DNA of 64,000 nucleotides from DSVQ01 sp964484765. GTDB taxonomy: Bacteria; Planctomycetota; Planctomycetia; Planctomycetales; Planctomycetaceae. Under the pieces are notes generated by a model. That model saw only the letters and a program-made list of their open reading frames with translations, was not told the DNA's origin and made no database searches. The stretch is from assembly GCA_964484765.1 (NCBI GenBank), contig CAZAGI010000003.1, positions 124,001-188,000 of the forward strand, written 5' to 3'. Positions 43,957-52,649 of the stretch are shown piece after piece. The stretch's first letter is position 1. Each line of letters starts with the position of its first letter. Position numbers and translations under genes: made by a program.

Positions 43957-45261
43957 ATGCACCGAATGTGGCCGGTTTTGTTCCCGGTGTTCCTCTTTAC
44001 CTGCGGCGTGTCCTCGGGACAGTCCGAAACGCCAGCACTCAACGACCTCGTCAAAGCGACTGGCGTCGACCGGCCCGTCGCGTTACTGATGCTGGTTGAA
44101 GTGCAAGTTGACCTGGTGTTTTCTGACCGTCAAAAGGAGGAATTCCGGCGCATCGACCAGGAACAAGCGGTTGAATTCCGGAAGCTCCCGCGAGTCTTCG
44201 ACCTGAATGATCTGGACGAAGAGGCCCGCAAACAGCGCGGTCAGGACCTGCGAAAGCTGCAGGAAAAGAGATGGGAATCCTCTGTCGCGGTGCTCAATGA
44301 CGCACAACGCACTCGTCTGGCACAAATTCTTCTGCATCAGATTAACGAGGGGGCTCTCGAAATTCCCGCGGTCATGGACGGCTTGAAACTCACCGACGAG
44401 CAAAAGGGAAAAATTGAAGCGGTGAAAGCTGCGTTTGTTCTCACCGGCACGAAGTCGGAATCTCCCAAGACATCATCGCGTGAGGAAATGCGCCGCTATT
44501 TCGACGAGGCACGCCGACGGTTCGACCAGCGAAATGCAGAATATTTCTCGGTGCTAACTCCCGAGCAATCCGCAACCTTTGCGGCGATGAAAGGCAAACC
44601 CTTAGCGCAACCCGAACGTCCCGCACCGAAACCGGGCGAACCCATCCCGCTCCCCCCGATGCGGCTGGAGTTGACGCTCATGACCCAGGAAGAGGTGCAG
44701 AAAGAACTGAATTTCACCGCGGAACAAAAGCAAAAGGTTGCCGCTCTTCAGCAGGAGAATCGAGGAGCATTTCGCGCTGTCCGCCCGAATCCGGGAGTAC
44801 CGCGAGCCAATCTTCCAGACACCGACTTGCTGAATCGCGCCCAAAAATACACGGAGGGACTGCGGGGCGTTCTCGACGAGAAGCAGGTTCAAAGACTCAC
44901 CGAACTCACGATTCAGCGACGCGGCCCAACCGCGCTGCAGGAGCAACAGATTGCCGAGAAATTGAAGCTCACGGCGGAACAGAAAACTCAGTTGCGGCGG
45001 ATCGACTTTGATTTCAATGGACCGGGTCGGATGGAGGAACGGATTCAGGCCACTAAAGATGGCAATCAAGCCAAAGTGAACCAGATGATGGCCGAAGACC
45101 GTCGACGCAACGCGAAACGGGACGCAGATTATCTCAACGTCCTCACGGACGAACAAAAGGCCGCCTTCGATGCCCTGCAGGGGCCGAAATTCACGTTTCC
45201 CGAGTCGAACAGGCCATTGCCCATTGTCCCGGTCAACAAGGCGAAACCTGAGTCGACCTGA
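43957..45261 (+). CDS. Secreted LTxxQ-repeat protein, Spy-like
   Basis: A 434-residue exported protein; ATG 43957 has GGGAG upstream and a signal peptide (VLFPVFLFTCGVSSGQ). It contains at least five LTxxQ-type helical units: LTDEQKGKIEAV, LTPEQSATFAAM, FTAEQKQKVAAL, LTAEQKTQLRRI and LTDEQKAAFDAL. In Spy/CpxP this motif marks a periplasmic chaperone or stress sensor. It is highly charged and largely helical. It is followed by a shorter paralogue in the same direction, suggesting a duplication. A role in envelope stress is plausible but unproven. Confidence 0.82.
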   Translation: MHRMWPVLFPVFLFTCGVSSGQSETPALNDLVKATGVDRPVALLMLVEVQVDLVFSDRQKEEFRRIDQEQAVEFRKLPRVFDLNDLDEEARKQRGQDLRKLQEKRWESSVAVLNDAQRTRLAQILLHQINEGALEIPAVMDGLKLTDEQKGKIEAVKAAFVLTGTKSESPKTSSREEMRRYFDEARRRFDQRNAEYFSVLTPEQSATFAAMKGKPLAQPERPAPKPGEPIPLPPMRLELTLMTQEEVQKELNFTAEQKQKVAALQQENRGAFRAVRPNPGVPRANLPDTDLLNRAQKYTEGLRGVLDEKQVQRLTELTIQRRGPTALQEQQIAEKLKLTAEQKTQLRRIDFDFNGPGRMEERIQATKDGNQAKVNQMMAEDRRRNAKRDADYLNVLTDEQKAAFDALQGPKFTFPESNRPLPIVPVNKAKPEST

Positions 45262-45468
45262 CCAGGACTCGGGAGGGCTGATGTCCATCACGGGGTAAAT
45301 TCTTGAGGAATTCCCAAAGTTTCGATACCGATTTTCGTGAGTGGGGTTAGACTAACGGACACCCATCGGAAGTCTGGCGTCGTTCGACCGCGGGAATCGG
45401 GGGCATGGTGCTTTTTCCAGTCGCCCCGCTGTCACGAAGCCCTTCCCGAAATTGAAGGAATGCAGGCG

Positions 45469-46209
45469 ATGCAACGTAGTTTCACAGCTCTGTTGACGGC
45501 GGCCCTCGTGCTGGCCTCGGGACTTTCGGTGATGGCCCAGCCGCCCGGTGGGCGCGGAGGTGGACGTGGCCCCGGCTTTGGTGGTGGATTCGGCGGCAAC
45601 TCCTTCCTGATCGGCATGGAAGCCGTCCAGAAAGAACTGGCCGTCACCGATGCCCAGAAGGAAAAAATCACCAAGATGCAGGAAGAAGCCCGGGCGGCGT
45701 TCCAGGGCGGCGGCAACTTCCGCGACATGAGCGACGAAGAACGTGCCAAACTCCGCACCCAGATGGAAGAACGCGCGAAGAAGACTGAAGAGACGATCAA
45801 ATCTATGCTCGATGAAAAGCAATACGCGCGGCTGAATGAACTCAGCCTCCAGCAAGCTGGCGTGATGGCCCTCAGCCGTCCGGACGTCGCCGAGAAGTTG
45901 AAACTCGCCGATGATCAGAAAACGAAAATTCGCGAACTCGCCGAAGCGAATCGCCCCGGTGCCGGTGGTGGTCGCGGTGGTTTCAACCCGAACGCGACGC
46001 AGGAAGAACGCCAGAAAGCCATGGAAGAAGCCCGCGCCCGTCGGGAAAAGTTCAACACTGACGTCCTGGCCGTCCTGACCGCTGATCAGAAGAAGTCCTT
46101 CGAAGACATGCAGGGGAAGAAATTCGAATTCCCGGCGTTCAACTTCGGCGGTCCCGGCGGTGGCGGCAATCGTCCCGGTGGCGGTCGCCCGCCGCGGGAT
46201 GCCAACTGA
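45469..46209 (+). CDS. Secreted LTxxQ-type protein with Gly-rich ends
   Basis: A 246-residue paralogue of the upstream gene. ATG 45469 has AAGGA nine bases upstream; the earlier ATG at 45460 is too close to it. A signal peptide (LLTAALVLASGLSVMAQ) is followed by a Gly/Arg-rich stretch (GGRGGGRGPGFGGGFGG), a helical core with VTDAQKEKITKMQEEARAAF, LADDQKTKIRELAEA and LTADQKKSFEDMQGKKFEFPAF, and a second Gly-rich tail. The FEFPAF ending matches KFTFPES in the upstream paralogue. Terminator follows. Confidence 0.82.
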   Translation: MQRSFTALLTAALVLASGLSVMAQPPGGRGGGRGPGFGGGFGGNSFLIGMEAVQKELAVTDAQKEKITKMQEEARAAFQGGGNFRDMSDEERAKLRTQMEERAKKTEETIKSMLDEKQYARLNELSLQQAGVMALSRPDVAEKLKLADDQKTKIRELAEANRPGAGGGRGGFNPNATQEERQKAMEEARARREKFNTDVLAVLTADQKKSFEDMQGKKFEFPAFNFGGPGGGGNRPGGGRPPRDAN

Positions 46210-46236
46210 TGTGCGACTGAGCTGAGCGTCACCAGA

Positions 46237-46267
46237 AGCCCAGGGAATGCTTTCCCTGGGCTGTTTT
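46237..46267 (+). terminator. Rho-independent terminator after the LTxxQ gene
   Basis: AGCCCAGGGAA / TTCCCTGGGCT, an 11-bp perfect stem with a 4-base loop, followed by GTTTT, 27 bases after the stop codon. Confidence 0.85.
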
Positions 46268-46319
46268 CATTTCTATGATGCCCCCTTCCACCATGACTTT
46301 ACATCCGGGAGAGACTGCC

Positions 46320-48020
46320 GTGCGGTATTGGATCTTCGCGTTGTTGCTGCTGACGCCCGAGATCGGGATGGCCCAAGACGTCCCCAAGGGCGACGTCACC
46401 AAGTACACGTTCGACAAGAGCAACATCTTCCCCGGCACCACACGCGATTACTGGGTCTATGTCCCGAAACAATACGACCCCGCCAAACCCGCGTGTGTCT
46501 ATGTCAATCAGGACGGCGTGCAATGGAACGCGCCCGCGGTCTTTGACCAGTTGATCGCGAAGGGTGAAATCCCGGTGCTCATCGGTGTGTTCGTGCAACC
46601 CGGGCGCGTGCTCGCGCCGAACGACGCCGCGCTGGATCGATTCAACCGCAGCTATGAATACGACGGTCTCGGTGACGGTTACGCGCGGTTTCTGCTCGAT
46701 GAACTGCTGCCGGACGTCGAAACGAAAACCGCACCGGATGGCCGGGCGCTGAAACTCTCCAAGAACGGCAATGACCGCGCGATCGGCGGCAGCAGCAGCG
46801 GAGCCGTGTGTGCCTTCACCGCGGCGTGGGAACGCCCGGACGCCTTCACGCGGGTCTTCAGTGCGATCGGTACCTACGTCGGTCTGCGCGGCGCGAACAG
46901 CTATCCCACCCTGCTCCGCAAGTTCGAACCCAAACCAATTCGCATCTTCCTGCAGGATGGCAGCAAAGACCTCAACATCTACGGCGGCGACTGGTGGATG
47001 GCGAATCAGGAAATGGAACGTTCGCTGATTTTCGCCGGGTATGAAGTCGACCACGTCTGGGGCGAAGGGGGCCACGATGGTAAGCAAGGCACCGAAGTCT
47101 TCCCCGAAGCCACCAAATGGCTATGGAAGGGTTGGCCGGAACCCGTGAAGCGCGGGGCCGGTTCGCCGCAACTGCAGCAGGTGCTCATTCCGGGCGAGGA
47201 ATGGCAGCTTGTCGCCGAGGGTTACAAGTTCACCGAAGGCCCGGCGGTCAACACCCGGGGAGAAGTCTTCTACAATGAAGTGCCCGACAGCAAGACCTTC
47301 AAAGTCGGTCTCGACGGCAAGGTGACGGAATTCCTGTCCGACAGTAATCGCGGCGACGGCCAATCGTTCGGACCCGACGGCCGGTTGTACGCCGTCGCGG
47401 GCAAGACCGAACAGATTCTCGCCTACACACCGGACGGGAAACCCTCGATGATCGCCGATGGTTTCCGTGGCAACGATCTGGTGGTCCGTCACGACGGCGG
47501 TGTCTACGTCACGCAACCTGGTTGGAACGGGACCGATCCGAGTCAGATCTGGTACATTAGCCCCAAGGGCGAAAAGAAGGTCGTTGACAAGGGCCTGCGG
47601 TTCTCCAATGGTCTCGCGTTGTCGCCCGATCAGACGCTGCTCTACATCGCTGATTCGCGGACGCACTGGTTGTATTCGTACCAGGTACAACCGGATGGTT
47701 CGTTGAAGTACAAGCAGAAATACTTCCATCTGCATTCGCCCGACACTGCCGATGATGCCGGGGCCGACGGCGTGGAAGTCGACCGCGATGGCCGGGTGTA
47801 CGTTGCCACGCGCATGGGCATTCAGGTCTGCGATCAACCGGGCCGCGTGAACTTCATCCTTCCCACGCCGAACGGCAAAGTGTCGAACATCACTTTCGGT
47901 GGCGAAAAGTTTGACACGCTCTTCGCCACGTGCGGCGACAAAGTCTACAAGCGGAAGGTGAAAGTCTCGGGATCACCGTCGTTTCAGGCACCAGTGAAAC
48001 CGGAAAAGCCACGCCTCTAG
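46320..48020 (+). CDS. Secreted esterase - SMP30/gluconolactonase fusion
   Basis: A 566-residue exported two-domain protein. The GTG at 46320 is chosen because GGGAGAGA lies just upstream and it gives a clean signal peptide (RYWIFALLLLTPEIGMAQ); earlier ATGs (46275, 46293) are in frame. Residues ~20-280 are an esterase-D/IroE-like alpha/beta hydrolase: DYWVYVPKQYDPAKPACVYV, nucleophile region AIGGSSSGAVCAF and HDGKQGTEVFPEATKWLW. Residues ~285-560 are an SMP30/gluconolactonase six-bladed propeller: AEGYKFTEGPAVNTRGEVFYNEVP, GFRGNDLVVRHDGGVYVT, FSNGLALSPDQTLLYIADS and GADGVEVDRDGRVYVAT. The pairing suggests stepwise attack on esterified or lactone sugars. Confidence 0.88.
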   Translation: MRYWIFALLLLTPEIGMAQDVPKGDVTKYTFDKSNIFPGTTRDYWVYVPKQYDPAKPACVYVNQDGVQWNAPAVFDQLIAKGEIPVLIGVFVQPGRVLAPNDAALDRFNRSYEYDGLGDGYARFLLDELLPDVETKTAPDGRALKLSKNGNDRAIGGSSSGAVCAFTAAWERPDAFTRVFSAIGTYVGLRGANSYPTLLRKFEPKPIRIFLQDGSKDLNIYGGDWWMANQEMERSLIFAGYEVDHVWGEGGHDGKQGTEVFPEATKWLWKGWPEPVKRGAGSPQLQQVLIPGEEWQLVAEGYKFTEGPAVNTRGEVFYNEVPDSKTFKVGLDGKVTEFLSDSNRGDGQSFGPDGRLYAVAGKTEQILAYTPDGKPSMIADGFRGNDLVVRHDGGVYVTQPGWNGTDPSQIWYISPKGEKKVVDKGLRFSNGLALSPDQTLLYIADSRTHWLYSYQVQPDGSLKYKQKYFHLHSPDTADDAGADGVEVDRDGRVYVATRMGIQVCDQPGRVNFILPTPNGKVSNITFGGEKFDTLFATCGDKVYKRKVKVSGSPSFQAPVKPEKPRL

Positions 48021-48371
48021 AAGCACACCGATGACGACATCAATTGCAAATTGATCATTGCAAAGTGCCAATTGAAAATTGACGGATGCGAACGCCATCT
48101 TCCAATTTGCAATTTGTATTTTTCACTTTGCAATGCATCCCCCATCGACAGAATTGGTGCTCCTTTGTCCGCCATCGTTGGCAGACCTTTCCGGTCGTAG
48201 GTCCCCCTTTCGTTTGGTTCAACCGGCTTGGACGGCATGCCCGATACAAACGATCGTCCGCTGAACGCGGATTTGGTCATTTTGTCATCGGCAGCATCAC
48301 GGAGAGCGGCAGGTCCTGCCGCAGCACGCCCGGACGCGTACTTCCGTGATTCGAGGAACAGGACCGACTCC
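48021..48371. other. Intergenic region, 351 bases
   Basis: Lies between two plus-strand genes and contains the AT-rich inverted repeat. In-frame starts upstream of 48372 encode sequence without export-signal character, so this region is treated as non-coding. Confidence 0.5.
48056..48135. repeat. AT-rich inverted repeat, family E
   Basis: CATTGCAAAGTG at 48056-48067 pairs perfectly with CACTTTGCAATG at 48124-48135; the interior carries further complementary AATTG-rich stretches. This makes a long AT-rich palindromic region of clearly lower GC than its surroundings between two plus-strand genes. Confidence 0.65.
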
Positions 48372-49316
48372 ATGCCGCGCGCGATTTTCTGTTGGACTTT
48401 GCTGGCGATCGCTTTTTCCGGTCTGCATGCCCCCGTGTGGGGACAGGTTGTTCCGGGCACGGGCACCAAGCTCACGCAGGTGGGCGATGACTTTGAAGAC
48501 GAAGCCTGGACGTTCACGCTGAACCTTCCTAAAGCCAGCAGCAACCTCAACCGCGTGGATAACCAGCCCGCCGGGTTCTCATCGAATCAGCGGTGGTTCG
48601 AAAGCATGTACCGCGGGACGCCCGATGTCGTCAAACGTGTTCCCACGCCCGCCGGCGGCCTTCCGGGCAGCAAGGGATCGATGGCGCTGCGGACGGTGCA
48701 ATCGGGTGTGAACGGGCAACTGTCACACAAGTTCCAGCAGGATGACTTGCTCACGAACATGACCGCGATCGGCTTCCTCCCGGTCAACCGCACACCCAGC
48801 TTTGTTGTCCGTGTTTATCTGCCGCCGTTCGATCAATGGGAAAAGCGGACAGGCAGCCAGTTCGGCATCCGGTCCGATTGCGTGACAATCATCAACAAGC
48901 CCACCACCACCGGACGGTTGTTCCGCACGGCGAGCACGTCTCGCAAAACGGAAAACTACTGGCCCGGCTTCTTCATCCAATTCAACTCGAAGCACGACAG
49001 CCAGAACAAAGAAGACTCCGCCATGGTCCTGATCCGCTCCGGCAGCCGTGGGGAAGACCTGCAAGGCCCGATCATCAAGGAACCGGGCTGGTGGACGTTC
49101 GGCATGTCCTTTACGGCCGATGGGCAGGTGCACTATTACGCCAAGCCCGGCGTCGGCAATCTCACCGCGGCCGATCATCTGAAGTCGACGTTCCCGTACA
49201 GCTACCAAGCGATGCAGGTCAACACATTCTTCTTCAATGTGGTGAACCAGGACGACGGCCGGACGTGGTCGACCGAGTTCATTGTTGATGACCCGTCCAT
49301 CTACGTGCTGCAGTAA
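48372..49316 (+). CDS. Secreted protein of unknown function
   Basis: A 314-residue exported protein; ATG 48372 has AGGAC eight bases upstream and a signal peptide (FCWTLLAIAFSGLHAPVWGQ). It begins with an acidic VGDDFEDEAWTFTLNLPKASSNLN and later has strand-like segments (PSFVVRVYLPPFDQW, GWWTFGMSFTADGQVHYYA, NVVNQDDGRTWSTEFIVDDPSIY). The pattern resembles a jelly-roll or carbohydrate-binding type sandwich, but I recognise no family. Two hairpins follow the stop codon. Confidence 0.8.
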   Translation: MPRAIFCWTLLAIAFSGLHAPVWGQVVPGTGTKLTQVGDDFEDEAWTFTLNLPKASSNLNRVDNQPAGFSSNQRWFESMYRGTPDVVKRVPTPAGGLPGSKGSMALRTVQSGVNGQLSHKFQQDDLLTNMTAIGFLPVNRTPSFVVRVYLPPFDQWEKRTGSQFGIRSDCVTIINKPTTTGRLFRTASTSRKTENYWPGFFIQFNSKHDSQNKEDSAMVLIRSGSRGEDLQGPIIKEPGWWTFGMSFTADGQVHYYAKPGVGNLTAADHLKSTFPYSYQAMQVNTFFFNVVNQDDGRTWSTEFIVDDPSIYVLQ

Positions 49317-49325
49317 CATGCGTTC

Positions 49326-49422
49326 GAAGTCCGGCACTTTCTTCCATGCCGGACTTCTGCATTTCAGACTTGTCACCAAGTGAAATACAGAAGCCCGGCG
49401 TCCAAAGCAGACGCCGGGCTTC
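49326..49422. terminator. Nested hairpins between convergent genes
   Basis: GAAGTCCGGCA / TGCCGGACTTC (49326-49357) and a perfect 13-bp GAAGCCCGGCGTC / GACGCCGGGCTTC (49390-49422). Between them CTGCATTTCA and TGAAATACAG nearly pair as well. The arrangement suits bidirectional termination between the secreted-protein gene and the M81 gene. Confidence 0.7.
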
Positions 49423-49433
49423 ATTGATTACCC

Positions 49434-50912
49434 TCACGCGCGATCGACCGGATACATCGGCTGCCGCTTCGCGTATTTCAGCGACGCAAAGTCGTGCGTG
49501 TGAATTGCGGCGGCGTCGACGTTGAAAATGCTGCCGGCGAAGGGTTCGAAACTCGCGCGAAAATGCACGGCAGATTTCACCGCGATGTACTTCATGGCCC
49601 GGCAATCGATCCCCAGACTGTGGGAGAACGCCGGACCAAGCGGTTGCTCATGCGCAGTGACCACCACGACATGGACGCCGTCCTGTTCGAGCCACGCGGA
49701 TGGTCCCATGTTACCCGTCAATCCGGCGTACATCGGGCCGTCGTATCGAAAATCCCCCTGAGACAGCGCCCGCACAGTGGCGCGCATCGGGACCGGCGGG
49801 CCTTGAATCGGATCGGACTTGCCCCCAACCAGCACATCGATCACCGCGCCCACTCCAGCGGCTTGTGCCTGAGCAATCGCGTCCGGATCGACGATGTACA
49901 ACAGCAGCGCTTCATGCAAACCACGCTCGATAAATGTCCGCAGGATTTCCGTCGAATCGCCCGGAGCGCCGCCGCCCGTGTTGTCCGCGTGGTCGGCAAG
50001 AATGATCGGAAACTTGCCGATCCTTTCACCCTGTCGCAGCGCCTCCGTCACCGCTAACGGCGGCCGATGCCATTGTGCGCGCCGCTCATACACCCAGTCG
50101 TGCATTTCCTGCGCGGTTTGTTCTGCCAGCGCGGCTTCACCATCGGCCACCACGATTACGCTCGCTCCCATGTTGGACACATCGGACCAGGGAAACCCGG
50201 TGGCAAGTGTGACGGACAAAATGCCCGGTCGGCGTTCCAGTTCGAAGACACGGGCCATGGCTGCATTCATCGGCGGGTGGGCGGTGATCTGACACGGGGC
50301 ACTCCAGAACATGGGAATGGCCCGAAACGCCATGGTCGGAGCGATTTCCCCCCGGATTGTGCGGACGATCAGATCCGCTGCTTCACGACCGCGTTCGGCC
50401 ATGTCGATGTGCGGGTAGGTATCAAATCCGCAGATTGCCGTCGCCGCGGCGGTGCGTCGCGCGCTGTGGTTCCCATGCAGATCGAACGTCACCACGATCG
50501 GGCAGTTCGGCCCCACCACTTCACGGACGGCTTCAATGAAATCCGCATCTGCGTCATCGACGCCTTCGACAACCATCGCCCCGTGTTGATCGAGCAATAC
50601 GCCATCGACAGGACCCCGGGCGGCCTGCTCGTGTCGCAATCCCTGCAGGAACTCGTGCTTCAATTCCGCATACGCCGCCGCGGTGATGAGTCCGCTTGGA
50701 TAGGCGAATCCCCACAACAGCGGCACGAGTTCGAAGCCGTGCTTCACAGCGCCGTCGATGAACCCGCCGGCGCAAATGTTCGAACCACGAAAGCGTTCGA
50801 GAATTGCCGGTCCGCGGAAGAGTCCAAAGCCGTCCGCGAAATCGGCGACTGTGGTCCGTGTCTTGGCGAACGTGCTGGTTTCGTGAGAAATACCGCCGAT
50901 CGCGATCCGCAT
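49434..50912 (-). CDS. M81-family metallopeptidase (MlrC-like)
   Basis: A 492-residue cytoplasmic protein. ATG 50912 has AAGGAC upstream and opens with the family signature MRIAIGGISHETSTFA. Other motifs: GVLLDQHGAMVVEGVDDADADF, VVTFDLHGNHSARR, FDTYPHIDMAERGREAADL, GFPWSDVSNMGASVIVVAD and HADNTGGGAPGDSTEIL, then the MlrC C-terminal domain (AHEQPLGPAFSHSLGIDCRAMKY with IAVKSAVHFRASFEP). MlrC hydrolyses linearised microcystin peptides in Sphingomonas; most homologues have unknown substrates. The sigma-factor gene lies upstream on the same strand, 25 bases away. Confidence 0.92.
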   Translation of the reverse strand: MRIAIGGISHETSTFAKTRTTVADFADGFGLFRGPAILERFRGSNICAGGFIDGAVKHGFELVPLLWGFAYPSGLITAAAYAELKHEFLQGLRHEQAARGPVDGVLLDQHGAMVVEGVDDADADFIEAVREVVGPNCPIVVTFDLHGNHSARRTAAATAICGFDTYPHIDMAERGREAADLIVRTIRGEIAPTMAFRAIPMFWSAPCQITAHPPMNAAMARVFELERRPGILSVTLATGFPWSDVSNMGASVIVVADGEAALAEQTAQEMHDWVYERRAQWHRPPLAVTEALRQGERIGKFPIILADHADNTGGGAPGDSTEILRTFIERGLHEALLLYIVDPDAIAQAQAAGVGAVIDVLVGGKSDPIQGPPVPMRATVRALSQGDFRYDGPMYAGLTGNMGPSAWLEQDGVHVVVVTAHEQPLGPAFSHSLGIDCRAMKYIAVKSAVHFRASFEPFAGSIFNVDAAAIHTHDFASLKYAKRQPMYPVDRA

Positions 50913-50937
50913 GGTGGTCCTTCGTGAGGGTGAGAGG

Positions 50938-51573
50938 TTACGGAGACTCGAGCGACGCCCAATCGACATCGCGCAGCCGCGCGGCTTTGGCCGCATCCTT
51001 GAGTTTCTGCACGATGAACGCCTTATGATTCGCGACCGCCTGTTCGCCAATACCTAGACGCCGGGCCGCTTCCTGATTTGTCAGCCCGACCACGAACAGC
51101 AATTCAATGCATTTGAGCCGCTCGTAGTCCCCGCGGCTTAACCACTGGGTGATCCATTCTTGCAGACAGCGCTGCAACACGGCCTCCCGGGCGACCCGAC
51201 GCTCCATGCTTTGCGCGAGGCTGGACGCTTTCCGCTCGCGACCCACCGGATCGGGGGCCGATTCATCCGTCGTAAAGGTGGCGAACAACCGCGGCCGCAC
51301 ACCCCGACGACGAAGCGCGTCGGTCAATTTGTGGGCAGCAATCGAAAAGAGAAACGCTTCCAGCGGCGTGCGCGAATCGTAATTCACCAGCGACAACAGG
51401 AAGCCGAGAAACGTCTCCTGCACGACATCTTCGGCCGCGGAACGATCTTGCAAGCGATGTTCGGCGAACGACAGCAACCGCCCCTGGAACCGGTCGATGA
51501 GCGCCTGCCACGCCCCGGGATCGTGACGGCGCACCCCGGCCAGCAATTCGGCATCATTCACCGGCTGCGACAC
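50938..51573 (-). CDS. ECF-type RNA polymerase sigma factor
   Basis: A 211-residue sigma-70 family protein. The GTG at 51573 has GAGGA seven bases upstream; longer in-frame starts encode non-family sequence. Region 2 is seen as AWQALIDRFQGRLLSFAEHRLQDRSAAEDVVQETFLGF, with the region 2.3/2.4 stretch FLFSIAAHKLTDALRRRGVR; region 4 as LKCIELLFVVGLTNQEAARRLGIGEQAVANHKAFIVQKLK. The ~45-residue linker between regions 2 and 4 is longer than average. It is not followed by an anti-sigma factor; the M81 peptidase gene is downstream. Confidence 0.88.
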   Translation of the reverse strand: MSQPVNDAELLAGVRRHDPGAWQALIDRFQGRLLSFAEHRLQDRSAAEDVVQETFLGFLLSLVNYDSRTPLEAFLFSIAAHKLTDALRRRGVRPRLFATFTTDESAPDPVGRERKASSLAQSMERRVAREAVLQRCLQEWITQWLSRGDYERLKCIELLFVVGLTNQEAARRLGIGEQAVANHKAFIVQKLKDAAKAARLRDVDWASLESP

Positions 51574-51701
51574 ATTTCGTTCCTCTGCCACGTTTCCACC
51601 GTCAACACGGTGAACACAAACGCCTGACAGATCGAGTTTACCGCAGCGCACCGCCGCTGGCGATGAACGGTTGGGCCTTGGACCTGAATTGTCGGCATCG
51701 C

Positions 51702-51899
51702 TCAGAAAATCTTCGGGAGGGGAATGTAGATGTCGTGGATATAGATGTCGAACGGCATGAGCCACCAGAGAACCAACAAAAACAAGCCGGTCACAGCCCC
51801 CATCATGATCACGCCGCCAAGGAGAATCCGTTGCCACAGACTCCACCGCCACGGTGCGAACCACGCCATCCGCTTCGGTAGCGATGACCGTTCTTCCAT
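51702..51899 (-). CDS. Small membrane protein with Trp/aromatic-rich N terminus
   Basis: A 65-residue protein beginning at ATG 51899, four bases after the stop of the tiny gene upstream (TGAGGCGATG). It has a basic, tryptophan-rich segment (PKRMAWFAPWRWSLWQR), one hydrophobic helix (ILLGGVIMMGAVTGLFLLVLWW) and an aromatic, Ile/Pro tail (MPFDIYIHDIYIPLPKIF). Function unknown. The downstream order of the two tiny genes suggests a complex or a small membrane module. Confidence 0.65.
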   Translation of the reverse strand: MEERSSLPKRMAWFAPWRWSLWQRILLGGVIMMGAVTGLFLLVLWWLMPFDIYIHDIYIPLPKIF

Positions 51900-51903
51900 C
51901 GCC

Positions 51904-52080
51904 TCAATCCCGCATGGTGGCAAGACACCCGATGACCGTCACCATCGGAAGGGCAATGACCGCGATCGCCAACCATGACGGCTTTTTGACGAGGCATAGA
52001 TAGAACGGGCAGATGATCACGTAAGCGAGCACCGCGATGCCGCCAATCAGCCCATCAACGCCAGTGAACATCAACTCCAT
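51904..52080 (-). CDS. Tiny two-helix membrane protein
   Basis: A 58-residue protein starting MELMFTGVDGLIGGIAVLA. It has two hydrophobic helices: LIGGIAVLAYVIICPFYLCLV and SWLAIAVIALPMVTVIGCLA, joined by KKP, and a short RD tail. The stop codon is followed at four bases by the next small membrane gene, a tight operon arrangement. No family is recognised; codon choice and hydrophobicity pattern support real coding. Confidence 0.6.
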   Translation of the reverse strand: MELMFTGVDGLIGGIAVLAYVIICPFYLCLVKKPSWLAIAVIALPMVTVIGCLATMRD

Positions 52081-52225
52081 CCCAACACGCTACGCAGAGG
52101 CCGTGGGGCAGTCAATGGCGTCGTTCGTTACCCGATTTGAGCCGGGTTTGGATTCCTCTTGACGGACCGGCGGACTCCAACGACACTTCCCGACCATTTC
52201 GTGTTCCTGGTCGGATTGTGTTCTG

Positions 52226-52642
52226 ATGTTGACTGTGCCTCGCTCCGTTGTGCGTTCGTTTGGGATGATTGCCGTCATCCTGATGCTCAGCGGTTGCGTG
52301 TCGCGACGGATGACAGTGATGTCGGATCCGCCGGGAGCGCTCGTGCTGCTGGAAGGCAAAGAGATCGGTACCACGCCGGTGTCGGTCGACTTCACGTACT
52401 ACGGCACCCGCGAGTTGACGCTCATCAAAGATGGCTACGAAACGCTGACGGTCCAGCAGAAAGTCGCGACGCCGTGGTACCAGATGCCGGTGGTTGAGTT
52501 TTTTGCGGACAACCTCACTCCCGGCCATGTGACCGACCGGCATCGGTTCCGCTATGCCATGCAGCCGCAGCGGATCATCCCGAATTCTGAATTGCAGCGC
52601 CGGGGCGAAATGCTCCGCGGCGAAGCCCGTCTGGGACGATAA
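52226..52642 (+). CDS. PEGA-domain lipoprotein
   Basis: A 138-residue lipoprotein (FGMIAVILMLSGC lipobox, Cys at residue ~24) carrying a PEGA domain: VMSDPPGALVLLEGKEIGTTPVSVDFTYYGTRELTLIKDGYETL. The remaining ~50 residues (WYQMPVVEFFADNLTPGHVTDRHRFRYAM) do not match a known fold. PEGA domains occur in surface-layer or envelope proteins. The start at ATG 52226 gives a 23-residue signal. An inverted repeat pair follows the stop. Confidence 0.85.
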   Translation: MLTVPRSVVRSFGMIAVILMLSGCVSRRMTVMSDPPGALVLLEGKEIGTTPVSVDFTYYGTRELTLIKDGYETLTVQQKVATPWYQMPVVEFFADNLTPGHVTDRHRFRYAMQPQRIIPNSELQRRGEMLRGEARLGR

Positions 52643-52649
52643 TCTCCGA

